DNA of 64,000 nucleotides from Flaccisagitta enflata (GCA_965153355.1 OZ231127.1:56234001-56298000); one strand, 5' to 3'. Shown: positions 32,093-44,597, counted from the stretch's first letter. The notes: generated by a model not told the origin, from the letters alone. A program made the numbers and translations.

Positions 32093-34728
32093 GCAGTGTC
32101 AATTTTAGTATGCAATTTTTGACTCCCTTTTCACATTTTTCAGTATTTCTGCTTTAATGACCAATTTGCATAAAATTGGTGATCAAATTGAAGAGTTTTT
32201 GCTGCTCTAGCTGATGGTAAAAATTTTGATCAATTTTGCCCTTAATTTTTTTTATTGACTGCCAAAGTATGTGTAAAAAGTCAATTTTCTTGAAAATTGG
32301 GCAATTTGTAAAAATCGAAAAAAAAAGACCACTTTATTTTTCTAAAAATACTTGAAATCTATGAGCAAAATATAGTACTACTCAAGAGCTTACTAGTGAA
32401 GTAATCGGCATGTCAACATGTTTTTGAATTTAGATTTTACAGAACTTCAAAGATAAAGGGTATATTAAAATGACTATTATAGATTTTAATATTTTAAATT
32501 TTTACTTTAGGTCATTTTGTCATCATTAAAATCCATGAGATATAAAAAGAGCTCAAGAGGCTATCCAGTGGTGGAACTGCATTTTTCTATCTAATTTTGT
32601 TGAGATTTGTATACTTCAAACATATATACATAGCGTCATTATAATTGCATTCCGGCTTGTTTCAACTGGAAGTTGTAATCCACTACTGATTTTTGGCCTT
32701 AATAAGCAATAATATCTGGCTTTTAGCACTCTTGCTTTAAGAGTCGATAGAATTTTTTGTATTGCTATTGATCAAAATTTCTGCTTCAGGAGGATTGGTT
32801 AAATATCAAAAATTACTTTTGGTCATCAACTTTACAATGATTGTCTATTTAGTCAGATATATCAGTAATTTGTGAAAAGAGTCTTATTGCCATTAAAATC
32901 ACAACCGCAAAATGACCCTCATACCCTTTCATCTTTGAAATGCTCTAAAATCTCAACAAATTAAGATAAAAATATGCAGATTGCACCACTGGTTAGCTCT
33001 TGAGCTCTATTTTTATAATCTCATGGATTATTTATCGATATCTATGACAAAGTGACCCAAAATTGAGGCCAAAATGGCCAAAATCTCCATAAATGGTCAT
33101 TTTGACATACCCTTTTATCTTTGAAGTTCTGTAAAATCTAAATTCAAAAACATATTGACATGCCGATTACATCAATAGTTAGCTCTTGAGCAGTACTTTA
33201 TTTTGCTCATGGATTTCAGGTATTTTTAAAAAATAGAAGTGGTCTAATTTTTTGTCCACTATTGCCCAATTTTCAAGAAAATTGACTTTTTACACCTGCT
33301 TTGGCAGTCAATAAAAAAAATTAAGGGCAAAATCGATCAAAAGATAGATCAAGACAATTTTTACCATCAGCTAGAACAGGAAAAACTCTTCAATTAGATC
33401 ACCAATTTTTTGCATATTGGTCCATCCAAAGCCGCGAAATATGGAAATTTGTGAAAAATGTCAAAATTTCCTCTGAAATTGAGGCTTCATTTTGACCTTC
33501 ACACTCTCTCATCTTTGAAATGCTCTCAAATCTAAACGAAAAATGATAGAAACATGCGGATTGCACCACTTAGTTGAAGTTTGAGCTCTAGTTTTATAAT
33601 CTCTGATTTTTTTTATCGATATCCATGAAAGTGACCTAAAATTGAGGCCAAAATGGCCAACCCTACCATAAATGGTCATTTTGACTTACCCTTTGATCTT
33701 TGATGTTTTGTAAAATCTAAATGCCAAAACATATTGACATGCCGATTGCAACATTCACTAGTTAGCTCTTGAGCAGTACTCGATTTTGTTCATGGATTTC
33801 AAGTATTTTTGAAGAATGGAAGCGGTCCAATTTTATGACCAAAATTGTCTAATTTTTAAGAAAATTGACTTTTTTATACCTGCTTTGGCAGTCAATAAAA
33901 AAAATTGAGGGCAAAATCGATCAAAATTTTTTTTACCATCATCAGCTAGATAGTAAAACTCTTCAATTTGATCACCAATTTATGCAAAATTGGTCCATTT
34001 AAAGCTGAGAAATACTGGGAAATGTGAAAAGAGTCAAAATTGCTATTAAAATTGACACTGCAAAATGACCCTCATACCCTTTCATCTTTGAAATGCTCTC
34101 AAATCTAAATTAGTCATAGATAAAAATACGTGGATTGTGCCACTAGTCGCTTCTTGAGTTTCTAGTTTTATAATCTCATGGATTTTTATGTGTTCAGATT
34201 TCCAAGGCAAGTGACCCAATTTACACAAAATGACCTAAATTTGACATTTTTACCACAACCACCATCCAGTTCTGATCAAAATATCAAAACTGGAACCTCT
34301 AAATCACGGAGAAAAGTCATATAGCGAGTAGTTTTCAATAGTATAGACATAGTCTGTTTAAAAAAGCTGCGGGCTGGGGTGTTCAATTGATTTGATGCAA
34401 AAACCATTGGCCCTAATGTAGGCAACAATTCAGAATAGGTGGCTTTGTTGAGTCATTTTTTCCTACCTACACGGTGCAACACAATGGTGAAGTATATGTA
34501 ATCAATTTTCTTTCCATTGAAACCCTGAAGTGTTACCGTTTGGGTTTCTTGATCAGGTACCGGCCTCTGCTTGCATCATTACATTTTCAAATAATAATTT
34601 GAACACATGATAACCCGGCTATCTAAATCTAAAAAAGTCATGTTTCACGCCTCGTAGGCAACCACTCGATTATCCATATGGCATATTCAAATCGGTCACG
34701 TTCGCAATGACAATCCGTGTCTTTTGTT

Positions 34729-34930
34729 ACTTCGCACGCGACTCTACGACTTTTTGAGTCATTTTAAGTCACTAAAGTCTATTAGATCAATTTAGTCATT
34801 TAAGTCCTTGTACGTACATCATTTTATGTCTTTATAAGTCATTTTAGGTCATTTTGAGACATTTACAGTCAATTTAAGTCACACTAAGTTATTTAGGTCC
34901 CGCACGCGATTTTTAGATGTTGGCCTTGTT
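34729..34930 (+). mobile_element. HINE-A with GTCATTTTA-type body
   Basis: CGCACGCGACTCTACGAC, irregular GTCATTTTAAGTC units, CCCGCACGCGATTTTTAG, ATGTTGGCCTTGTT. The first hairpin arm and the (GTCY)n tract are lost. Confidence 0.75.
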
Positions 34931-35054
34931 TTTAGACAAACCGGTGTCGCCGAGGTTGTGATGAAGGTAAGTGCAGTCGTCCCCATCTTCACAAATGCCA
35001 GTTTTTTCGTCATATTTGGAGCAATACACGTAAGGACTGGTTAGGAAAAGGCAA

Positions 35055-35132
35055 GTACAGGGTAAAATGACAATGTCATTGATCGATTTCAAAAGCGCTC
35101 GGGGCGCTAATTAGAAAAAAAAAATATCCAGC
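35055..35132. mobile_element. Truncated CCGTATTTT MITE
   Basis: GGGTAAAATGACAATG, TTTCAAAAGCGCTCGGGGCG, CTAATTAGAAAAAAAAAATA: the right end of the family with a decayed terminus. Confidence 0.6.
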
Positions 35133-35172
35133 TTAAGTGTACTATCTAGCATAAGTGTTTGTTACTTTCAAA

Positions 35173-35182
35173 NNNNNNNNNN
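35173..35182. other. Assembly gap (10 N)
   Basis: Ten undetermined bases; a scaffold join whose true size is unknown. Confidence 0.99.
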
Positions 35183-36375
35183 GTTCGAATTGAACAGTCC
35201 CGGATTGAAATTTTTGAAGATAGATCGACGGTCTTTCGGCGGATGCTGCGCCTTTTTCTGTCCAGCTCAGACAGTTGTCTAAGCTTCACATCCCGCTGCT
35301 CTAAAAGCTCCACCTCAATGCCGCCTCGCTGTCAGGCTATTCCAGTAAGCTGCTGCATTTACGCATTGTTGAATACTCCTGCTCTTTCTAATCTTCATCT
35401 CGTTGTTGCTGCTACGCCAAAGTTACACATTCTGTCGTATAACTCTTTTTCTTCTTGTGATGAGCTTCACAGTTGGAATCCAAATGGCACCGCCATCGGC
35501 GCCTTTGGAGCTGTTGCTGCACCACCACTTTCACTCTTCAGCCATCATGCGCAGTCGTTGTTCTCTGCAAGGCGTTGCTGTCTCTCTTCTTCTGTTTCCT
35601 CACTGACATTCATGCTTTCGATAGGATGATGGTCATTTGACGCTGGAGGATTCACTACCACCGCTGGGATCGCGGCGGAAGGCTGCTGTGGCTGCAGCAG
35701 TTGCTGTTGCATACGTTCTCCCGCGTCGCTTTTGCCGCAGCAGCAGCAAAACCGCGCGCCGCGCTCGCTGATGTTGTTGCAGCTCTTGTTGTTGTTGCTG
35801 CTGCTGCTGTTGCTGCTGTTGATCGTGTTGTTGCTGTTGTTGAATCACAAGTTGTGGTGCCGGCTGCAGGATTTGACGTTGTTGCTGGTCTTGTTGACTA
35901 AATTGTTGAAGTTGCTGGCACCGTTGCTGCCGCGCAACAGCCCTTGCTGCTGCCGCTGAGCCGTCGTGCCGCTGCTCCTGTGGTCGGTGGAGTTGACGTT
36001 GCTGTTGGAGCTGCTGCTGCATCTGCAATTGATGCCAAAGCGTTGTTGCTCCTGTTGTTGTCGCTGTTCCTCCTCCTGGCTTGCTGCTGCTGCATAATAT
36101 CAATCAGCCGACGTGGCCTTGTCATTTCCTCCTCCAGCTGCCTACCCCATCTGTCTCTCTCCGCACCCCTGCTGACTTGCTGCCGCTCGCCTCTCCTGCG
36201 TGCGTCAGTCCGGATGATCCCACGGCCTCTTGCAAGAGCATCGGCGTCGCCGAGATCCGCAAGCATGTCGTCCGGGCTTGCTCCATCGGAGACGCGCACG
36301 CGCAGTTCACCGAGACCAAATTGAGACCCACTGATGGGACGTGGCATTCCTTTGACTCGGCGGCAGACTTAAAAA
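35183..36375 (-). pseudogene. Degraded glutamine-rich coding sequence
   Basis: Minus-strand frames are coding-like but broken. From 36347 one frame reads FGLGELRVRVSDGASPDDML then RPRRLIDIMQQQQARRR. An overlapping frame (36103-35633) carries a long CAG/CAA-encoded Gln tract. Then follows NVSEETEEERQQRLAENN, with a one-base shift to RLRMMAEE and a stop. Near the N gap VELLEQRDVKLRQLSELDRK suggests a coiled coil. The ERQQRLAEN module resembles the short arginine/glutamate-rich repeats seen in some transposon-associated proteins; that link is inference. Several frame changes and stops argue for a pseudogene, or for missed introns. The 3' part may continue beyond the N gap. Confidence 0.45.
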
Positions 36376-36382
36376 TTGCCGG

Positions 36383-37075
36383 CTAGTTGGAGATTAAGAG
36401 CACTACGTCGCCGGGACCGAAGTGGCAAATACCGGATCCGCCGGGGTTTGGCCAAGACGCCGTTATCCTTTGAGTTGGAGCGCCAGTAACATTGTCACGG
36501 GCGGCGCGAGTATCAGTTGGGAGACTATTCCATGAGAATTCATTGACGGGTCTTTTACGATTCCCGATGTCGTTGTGCATTGCATTCACGATGTCAGCGT
36601 TGGAAGGAAAACCCTCTGGATAGTTTTCACGATCGTAGAAACGCATGGAGTTCCATTCGCGCCGGATTCGACGCAGTGACGCCGCGACCGAAGAGGGTCG
36701 GGCATCGAGTCGAGCCGCCATTTGCCTTGGTATATGATATAAAGTCGTAGACCATATCCCCAAGGCCGTGGCCGCAGCGCCATCTGATTCACATGCGGCG
36801 TCGTCGAAATCATTCGACTCCTTCGGCGCAAGCCGCAACGGCGTCGAAAAGGCGCCGGCATCCTTCCACCGCTGTGATGTCATTCGCACGCCAAGCGATC
36901 CGACCTCGGACACTGATTCAAACCGAAGTGAGATACACGAGAGGATGTTGAAGCAGTCGAGACGGTGCTCGTGGCACGCGGGCTGCCATTGTCCAATTTC
37001 GCTTTCGGAGGTCGAAGATGGAAAGAATCGAGTCGTTTTAAATTGTTGAAATATAATTACGCCCACGAGTTTCAA
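36383..37075 (-). CDS. Uncharacterised ORF, 230 codons, possibly TE-derived or decayed
   Basis: The longest non-microsatellite reading frame in the window. It includes GVRMTSQRWKDAGAFSTPLR, a helix-like ARLDARPSSVAASLRRIRRE, YDRENYPEGFPSNADIVNAM and a C-terminal GICHFGPGDVVLLISN before the stop. Composition is GC-rich and coding-like, unlike the AT-rich flanks. I do not recognise a domain. The PGDVVLL tail is reminiscent of the small beta-barrel ends of some integrases, but nothing else supports that. It lies directly upstream (minus strand) of the Gln-rich pseudogene and may be its N-terminal part. The plus strand is also partly open. Confidence 0.4.
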   Translation of the reverse strand: MKLVGVIIFQQFKTTRFFPSSTSESEIGQWQPACHEHRLDCFNILSCISLRFESVSEVGSLGVRMTSQRWKDAGAFSTPLRLAPKESNDFDDAACESDGAAATALGIWSTTLYHIPRQMAARLDARPSSVAASLRRIRREWNSMRFYDRENYPEGFPSNADIVNAMHNDIGNRKRPVNEFSWNSLPTDTRAARDNVTGAPTQRITASWPNPGGSGICHFGPGDVVLLISN

Positions 37076-39123
37076 CTGGCACTGTCTATGAGCGTCTATC
37101 TGACTGACGACTTGTAGAAAGAAAGTTGGCCGATTGGAAAATAGGAAGGCGATCGTCTCGTTTATTCCATAAAAATTTCAACAACTGAAGAGAGGGGATA
37201 AAATGAAAGGGAAAGTGGGCGTTAATGATGATCAGCAAACGCAAAAGATAACATGAAATCAGACAGGACACAATAAAGGACAGAAACAGCACATGACAAC
37301 ATGTTCATCTTCTTCAGAGCCCATGCCACCTGATAATACCTGCCCCTGCCGGCCCATCCCATTAAATTCATCCATATCATCCCCATAGTAAGCTGATCGG
37401 GCAAACGATAAAAACCATACTAAAATCCGGCAATAAAAATGCAAAAAGGCAAAAAGACAAAAATAACAGACCGGAAGACAAGATAAAAACAAAGTTACTA
37501 AAAGCAAAGACGCGTCTATAAAACTTACTTTTAGGCCCACTTTCGTTGGTTTCAACCCACAGTCTGTCGAAGTCAAATTAACGTAAATTGTCCGTTCATA
37601 AGTTTATCTGCAATAAAAAGATGAGAGATTATTGAAATTAGTAAATTCCAAGGGCACATTCAATCAATCACGAAAAATCAATCAATCACTTTAGGAAGCA
37701 ATGCCGTAAATAAATAAAAGCAATCAATCCAAAATCGGATGACACGAAGACGAGTTACATATGTTTGTTTACGTAATAAAAACAAATGGCACAAAATACA
37801 AGGCGCAACCATATGGTTACCCATCTAGCCTTCATTATAAGAAATGGCGAGAAACAAAAGACATCGGCATTGAATAATAAGAAAGAGAAAAAGCCAAAAG
37901 CACGCAAAAGAAACAAAAGCACACATACTTAATAGACGGACGGACATACATTTCTAACACTTTCTTTTCTTCTTTCTTTCTCTCTTTTACTCATTCATTC
38001 ATTCTTTCATCCATTCTTTTTCTCTCTTTCGTACCAGTGCACATTCATTTCTTGCTTCCTCTCTATTCCTTTCATTTATATTTCTGAGATTAAACGCAAA
38101 TTTCTCCCCACTTTTTAGTCGCAGGTTGCCTGTACCTGCGCACCTGCACTCATTGCAGTTCAGATCAGATTTCGTCGATTACTTTCGAGGGTTCGGTACT
38201 TTGGTAGATAAAAGCAGCCGAGCGTGCTTAAATGCAAAGACAGATGCATGGGATCAGAGGATGAAACTTTTTCTAAATTTCCCACTTACAAAACGACTTC
38301 CCTTGATTTTCTTTACGTCTCTTGATGGTCCCCCTCTTTATTTACACGACACTACCGTTTGGAGTTATCCACTCTCCGACTCCAACGCTTTTCTCACTCC
38401 CCATCGTCACCTGATGAACTCGGTTCTTACCAAATCGGTGCATAGATTTAGAATCAGCAGGTGATGAAAAACCTGGTTACCAGATTTCTTTATTTGCCAT
38501 AAGTTATACCGAAGTAGCAAATGCAAGCACTTATTTCCAACTGTATTCAAGCATTCAATGTGAGTTCGATGATGAAAATGCTCAGTCTTCTTTGTGTTGT
38601 TTGGACCAATCGCATTTGAGACGGCCGTAGCTCAACGATGCATTACACCTCCGTCTTTTTAGACAAAATCGTTCGAACTTTCTTGAACTCCACGCACACA
38701 TGCACGTTAGCACGTATTTTGCTAATTGCATGCGAGAGCTCTTGCAACTGTAATGAGATGGAAAGCCCTCCAAAATATATTCGGACGTGCACTCGCGTTC
38801 ATTCGGTGCGCGCGCGCGCATTGTGTCTTTTCCGGGCAATAATGGAATGGAGAAAGTGCGTGCGCGATTCGCGTGCGACGTGTGGCTTGAGATCATTTCG
38901 TCGTTTGTGACTGGCTTTGCCGTTGTCCTTGACTCGAAGTTCGCCGTCACGTGACTCGTCATTCGAAGATTGAAGCTGTGACTTGGTATCTGTTTGCCTG
39001 TTTGTCTGTCTATCTGTCGCAGTCTCTCTCTCTCTCTCTCTGCCCGGGGCTAAGCATCTCTTCTCTCGCTCTGCGCGTGAAAAGGGGAAGGAGAAGCCGC
39101 TTGACATTTTCTGTCTTCTTCCT
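37076..39123. other. Unassigned DNA
   Basis: Ordinary AT-rich sequence to 38100, then mixed. Open frames at about 38126-38464 (plus) and 38582-38962 (minus) show no motifs or good splice sites. A short (CT)n lies at 39023-39041. Confidence 0.4.
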
Positions 39124-39574
39124 TTTTTTAGGCAGTGGCCTCGAAGGGGCCGATGACCTAAGTTTTTTTCATATGAGGACTTTTTTCTTTCTCATTTTTG
39201 TCTCTTCCCCCAACATTCCATGAGTCAAGGGTTATTTTTCTGTCCTTAGACCCAAATCATTGCCTCAAGGCCTTAATACTAGCCTGTTATCCCAGGTCTC
39301 AGCTCCAACCTAAAATCAAAAGATCATGCCTTGAACTCAAGGTACAAATTCCATCCTCCAAGCCTATGTCCCAATCCCAGTTCAAATCCTCGCCCCCAGA
39401 TCCAAATTTTACCAATCAAGTCAAATTTCAGTCTCAACGCCCAAATCCTTAGCCTCAAGGATCAGCATCAAGGATCAGCTCTTTTGACGCCTGTGGTCCT
39501 CTCATCACCTCCTCTACATATACACTCTGGGAGCATCGGGTCCCACTGACCTTCAAAAACTTCTGCGACTAGTT
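39124..39574 (+). mobile_element. HINE-D copy, near full length but diverged
   Basis: TTTTTTTAGGCAGTGGCC, TCGAAGGGGCCGATGACC, a body of GCCTCAAGGCC/CCCAAATC modules, then GGGAGCATCGGGTCCCAC, TGACC and CGACTAGTTTT. It lacks an obvious (GTCY)n. Confidence 0.6.
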
Positions 39575-40420
39575 TTTTTCTCTTCTTTTGAATCACAAGT
39601 TAGCTGTGGCAACGAATAGTTTTATCAAGGTCGACCTTTTGTTCCGTAGTGCGCAGTCGGTGTATGCGATTTTTGTGTTAGGTAGTGTCTGTTAGCATGA
39701 CTTTCCGTGCGATTGAGAATTAATCGTAACGTACTTGGTTATTGTTTTTGCCGCCTCCACCAACACAAGCGTGGAAGGTACAATACCGATCTGATAATCA
39801 ATTATGGAGGAGATAAGATGAGAAAATGGCTAATTGTGTTCCTGGAATACATATTCATAGATCTGTAACAAGCGCGTCCTTTCTGATGCGATATATGACC
39901 CTCGCCTTCCACTAAGTCCTTGTCAAGGATGCCATGGACGATAGACACGTGGAAGCGAATTGGCTTATCACATGTAACCCTGTAAACGGGATGAAACATT
40001 GTATTAGCTCTTCAATACCTGTCCTTTTATTGGCAAAAGTATGATGTATGGAATTGTTTTCGGACATGATGGAAATCTATGAGTGATGTGCTTTATTCCA
40101 TGGCTTTCATTTTGCTCAAAAAATAAAGAATATTGTTCCACTTGTCATACAGGATGTCCTATCTCCCGAGTCCGTCACAACATTAAGATTAAAGAAATAT
40201 CGATTCTCTATGTTGCAAATGATTTGGGACACCCAGTAATTTTTTTTTCCTCGAAAGCATCTGATTCATAACACGGCATGGAGTGAATTGAATTATTCTC
40301 GCGCTCTATACAGAGATGAAAAATGATCTCCATCTAATTTCTCTCAGTCATGGTTGTTCCTGCCACTTCGCCACGCGCTTCATGATAATGTAATCCCCTT
40401 TGTTATGTCTCATCGATTAC
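39575..40420. other. Unassigned DNA
   Basis: No gene or repeat recognised. Confidence 0.4.
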
Positions 40421-40485
40421 TTTTTAGTCGCGTGCACGCTGCTCTGTCGGTCGGTAGGTCTGTAGGTCTGTCGGTCTGTAACATT
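40421..40485 (+). mobile_element. HINE-A fragment (hairpin end)
   Basis: TTTTTAGTCGCGTGCACGC, TGCTCTGTCGGTCGG, (TAGGTCTG) units, then AACATTTTTA. Truncated. Confidence 0.75.
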
Positions 40486-41390
40486 TTTAAAGTTTTGACT
40501 TTATTTTTTGGGGGGAAATAAGTTGTTTTTTAAGTGGAGTATGTCATCTTTTAAGTTTATAGAAGAAAAACTTTTAATATAATCAATATTATGGAACATT
40601 TTGAAACATTTTGGAATATTTTGGAACATTTTGGAAATTGCGTTGCGGAATTGAAGAAAGGAGGGAGGAAAGAAGAAAGGAAAGAAAGAAGGGGGAAAAG
40701 GGAGGAAAGAATGAAGGAAGGAAAGAAGGAAAGAGGGAAGGAAGAAAAGAAGGAAGGAAGGAAGGGAGATGTACGTAGTTGTTATGTGTTAGTAAAATGG
40801 AGCACGCGACCGTCGGCCTGTTATAGTGTTAGGTTTGTTTTTCTCCCCTTTTACGCTGGAGTAATTCTTCCTTTATTTTCTGTTCGTCGGAAAACGCTAA
40901 TGTTATGAATATGAAAAAAGTGATTAATTTGATTAATAACTGTCGTTACTAACGTGAGATGGGCCTATGAGGCAAGAGAGATAATCCATTTTAACTAACC
41001 GGGATGCTAATGCATTCATGACCGCACATACGAAGTGGTAGGGGACTCAGGGGGCTTTACAGCAGCGCTTAGATATGTAGACTGATACGCGCGGTAGCCC
41101 CCGCCCCCCTCAATCGCACCGCACGATATCCATTATGGCGTTCTCATTCTCACATTATATCCTGAATATGTAGAACGGGTCGATGTCCCTGAATCCCTTT
41201 GAGGTTTTTTTCCGCCGCAGCAGCCTTGATCTTATCGCTACATTAGAGATCCATGTATCACGCTTGAACACGCAAACGCCCTCTCCTCTAATCTCTCCCA
41301 CTCTTTCCTTATCGGTTGTGTCTGTCTTTCTGTCGCTGGTGTGTCTGTCATCTGTCTTGTCTTCTACCTCGCTATGTCTTTTTGTTTAGC
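40486..41390. other. Unassigned DNA with a GAAGG-rich stretch
   Basis: 40650-40770 is purine-rich (GAAGGAAAGAAG type). A GGAACATTTT word repeats at about 40590-40640. No gene recognised. Confidence 0.4.
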
Positions 41391-41701
41391 AACAAGCCCG
41401 ACCGGGCAACGATGCGTCCGGGCTGTGTTTCAGCGTGTATTGATCATGTGACATATGTACGGAGAGACATATGGACGAACAGACGGGTGAATAGACTCTC
41501 AAGACATGTCGGTTGATCATTTGTTTCAGTGTAGGATCTCACCGTGGCCAAAAACAGCCGAGAAACGCGGTTTTTTGCACAGGCGTGACGGACGGACGGA
41601 CGGACGGACGGACGGACGGACGGACGGACGGACGGACGGACGGACCGACGGACGGACAGACCCTCTTATAGAGATGCGTTCCTGACGGACGCATCTAAAA
41701 A
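41391..41701 (-). mobile_element. HINE-B copy, full length
   Basis: AACAAGCCCGACCGGGC (terminal hairpin), AACGATGCGTCCGGGC, body, a long (GGAC)n tract (about 41588-41655), CCCTCTTATAGA, then the arm GATGCGTTCCTGACGGACGC, ATCTAAAAA. Confidence 0.88.
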
Positions 41702-41768
41702 CTATCGTGTATTCTATCATTTACTAATCCATTTAGCCCTTCATTTGTTTATTAAATCATTTTCACTT

Positions 41769-41904
<136 letters not shown>

Positions 41905-42099
41905 CTTTTATCCTTCATATTCTTTTTTCGAATATGCCCTGGGTGATTGTCAGGGGAGAAAACCATAGCCATCTTCAAGAGCCAAATTCATCATACATCT
42001 CAGGAAACGTTTTCAGATTTGTGATAAGTGATATTACACGAAGAGCGCTGAATCTGTTGATATTCGCGATCATATGTGCGGCTGTAAGCGCGCGCGCGC

Positions 42100-42109
42100 G
42101 TGTGTGCGT

Positions 42110-42202
<93 letters not shown>

Positions 42203-42240
42203 TGTGCGTGCGTGTGCGCGTGCGTGTGTGTGTGCGCGTT
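42100..42240. repeat. (GT)n microsatellite
   Basis: GT tract with GCGTGTGC variants at both ends. Confidence 0.97.
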
Positions 42241-43151
42241 CTCTTAATTGTGTGCACTTGTGAGTGTGCGCTACGAAGTGTGTGCGTTTGATTGTGAGTG
42301 TATGTTTGAAGTATGTTGACCATCCAATGCTGGCTTCTTTTTTCGTCTTGTTGGCGGGGTTTCACTGTACTTCATTTTATTGGTTTCATTTTGGCCCAGT
42401 GGGAACGGCTTTGCTCCTCGCATTGACCTCGTAACTTGTCAGCTGTCATCCCGGAATTTCATCAGCTTCAACTTCCAGCTCTCCACCGCCTTTTTTCCCC
42501 TTTCTTTCGCTTACAGCTCAGATCTCGCGCCATTTCTTAGTACATGTGTCAGTGTTAGTGAATAGTGATGTGTAGAAATGTGAGCTCTCAGCGGGAGAGG
42601 AAAAGAGGGAACGGGGCGTGTGCATTTCTCGTGTTGTGTGTGTAAGTAATTTTGCCTTTCACCAGTTAGCGTATTTCCGCGTGCTTCTGGTTATATCGTT
42701 TATTCATTTCCCAACATTTCAGCGATACAATGGATTGCGTGAAACTAAAAACGGATAGCTATTTTACAACGTACGGTAATAGGCCTCTCTAGACAAGCGA
42801 ATAGGATTTTCGCATTGGTGTGTCCACATTCGGCGCCTTACGCGGCTATCTTATCGGGATAACTATCAATATACGGATATTTTCTTTTATTATCCAGTCT
42901 GGGTTTCAGCTGTTGTTTTACTCGTCTTTTTCATCTCATGCTTGTTCCGATATCACCTCGTAGAAGTCGCCATATTTTTCCCACGGCCGAAATCTGGTCG
43001 GGGAAAAAAAGGAGCTTCATCGACAGCGACAAACGAAACCGGTGCACATAGATCCGTGAGCATATCACACAAAGACAAAACTATAAGGCAGTACCTAGGG
43101 ATGATAGCTATGGTATACAAATGTCCCCTAGTATGTTTAGATCACATCTAT
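42241..43151. other. Unassigned DNA
   Basis: Open frames here have no recognisable motif. Confidence 0.4.
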
Positions 43152-43533
43152 ATAGGGTTTTGCTCCCGCCCTGATTCATCTAAGGACATTTTTTTGCTCA
43201 GGAAGTCATTAGGTTCACTATTTTGAAGGCGCAAAAATTGACAAAAACTTTTTCATTTTAGTTTGGGAAATTTGCGGGGTTTTTTTTATAGATCCTTCAA
43301 ATCTGGGAGCAAGGTTACCAAATTATACACAAATCGTGTTCAGTCCACCCTGAAGCTTTTCCAAAAAGTTTGTGTTCTCGCTTACATTCTTAGTATCATT
43401 TTTGACGTCTAGAAAAGTAACAAATGAAACCAAAAAAACTTTTTTTGCAACATTTAATTTTGAGCGAAGTAGTTAACTTCAAGGAGGAAAATGAGGCTTT
43501 GGATGAGCTAGGGCGGAGGTAAAACCCTATATT
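43152..43533. mobile_element. Possible MITE with TAGGGTTTT ends
   Basis: TAGGGTTTTGCTCCCGCCCT at the left and AGGGCGGAGGTAAAACCCTA at the right form imperfect inverted ends. No convincing target duplication. Confidence 0.45.
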
Positions 43534-44379
43534 TTCTTGCTTCCAGTAAGCAACTATACCAGTTTTTGCCCATGTTATAGGTCCAAAGTGCTGCCGTAAC
43601 TTTTCTTGTCTTGAGGTGGTGTGCTCTCAGACCATAGTGCGGTGACTAATGCTCAATTCCAAAATTAGAACTGGCAAAAAAAGGCGACCTCCCTCCCTCC
43701 CTCCCAGATATCTCTGTCAGCAAAAGTACTAAATCTCCTAACGACAAGATGCCCCCCGTTTCCCACTAATATCCTTCGGTGCAAATGCTCAGTTTTTTAA
43801 TGACAAGTTATGACTTATGTGCACCCTTCCTCTCCAACATCCCTGTCAGAAATATACTGAAAGTTATTCCCCATTGATGGTTTAATCATGCGTTCATGTA
43901 TGTATCCTTAGATTGAAGATCCTTTCTTTGATCGTCATTACACGCTCTATTTTCAAATTATTGTTCTATCTTTCCTTCTTTTTTCCTCTTTTCACGCTCA
44001 TTCTTCGATACGTGAAGGTAAGTCAACTGGCGTCGAAAAAAATATATATGAAATTGACGCTTAACTTAAAGATGCATTTGAAACATGAAACAAAGACATT
44101 CAACTGGAATGTGAGAGCGGATGTGAGAACGATTGACCGCTTCTTATTTGGTGGGTGAGATAGCGACCTCTAAAGTAAAGTAAAGTAAACATCTATTTCT
44201 AGCCAACCACAAGTAAAAGAACAAGTGGTTAAGTGCCGTTATTGTTGCCACCATTAGGGGTGTGAGCTAGTGTTTCTTTTTTCTTATTAATCTTAACTTA
44301 TGATTGAAATGGTTGACTCCTTTGAATTGGAGTTGTTGTTCCTTAGAATTCTTTAGAATTCCTTTAGAATTCCTTAGAA

Positions 44380-44381
<2 letters not shown>
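43534..44381. other. Unassigned DNA
   Basis: No gene recognised. Confidence 0.4.

Positions 44382-44430
<49 letters not shown>
44382..44430. repeat. (CT)n microsatellite
   Basis: CT tract flanked on the left by repeated TTAGAATTCC words. Confidence 0.97.
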
Positions 44431-44597
44431 AGTGAAGTCGTAGTTCCTTAGAATTGGAGTCGTTGTTTCCAGACCATGCGGCTTTTGGTGAGAATCCTGA
44501 GACAAGGAGGGGAAAAATAGTTTGTAAGAGTTCAGCCGAAGGGGGAAAAAAGGACGTTTTCACAATCTAACAGGATGAAACAAAACAAATAAGAGGT

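Larger units (their letters stand above)
29038..34415. mobile_element. Giant hAT-like foldback element
   Basis: Begins TAGGGCCAATGGTTTTTGC and ends with the exact reverse complement. Both sides carry the perfect 8-bp duplication ATGTAGGC (29030-29037 and 34416-34423). TAGGG termini and 8-bp duplications are hallmarks of hAT transposons. Arms are inverted copies over more than 1 kb (conserved words GGGTATGAGGGTCATTTT, GACTGCCAAAGCAGG, GGTGATCAAATTGAAGAG) and contain repeated submodules. No transposase frame is visible, so it is non-autonomous. A HINE (29633-31184) and a second inverted-repeat element (about 31501-32092) are nested inside. Without the HINE it would be about 3.8 kb. Confidence 0.85.

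Noticed and set aside
35159-35629. Plus-strand frame across the N gap
   Set aside because: It reads through undetermined bases, and the opposite strand has the more protein-like (charged, helical) content.
38126-38464. Plus-strand 112-codon frame
   Set aside because: No motif, no acceptor or donor consistent with the frame, ordinary base composition.
42942-43226. Plus-strand 94-codon frame
   Set aside because: Its 3' half runs into the inverted-repeat element starting at 43152; no protein family signal.
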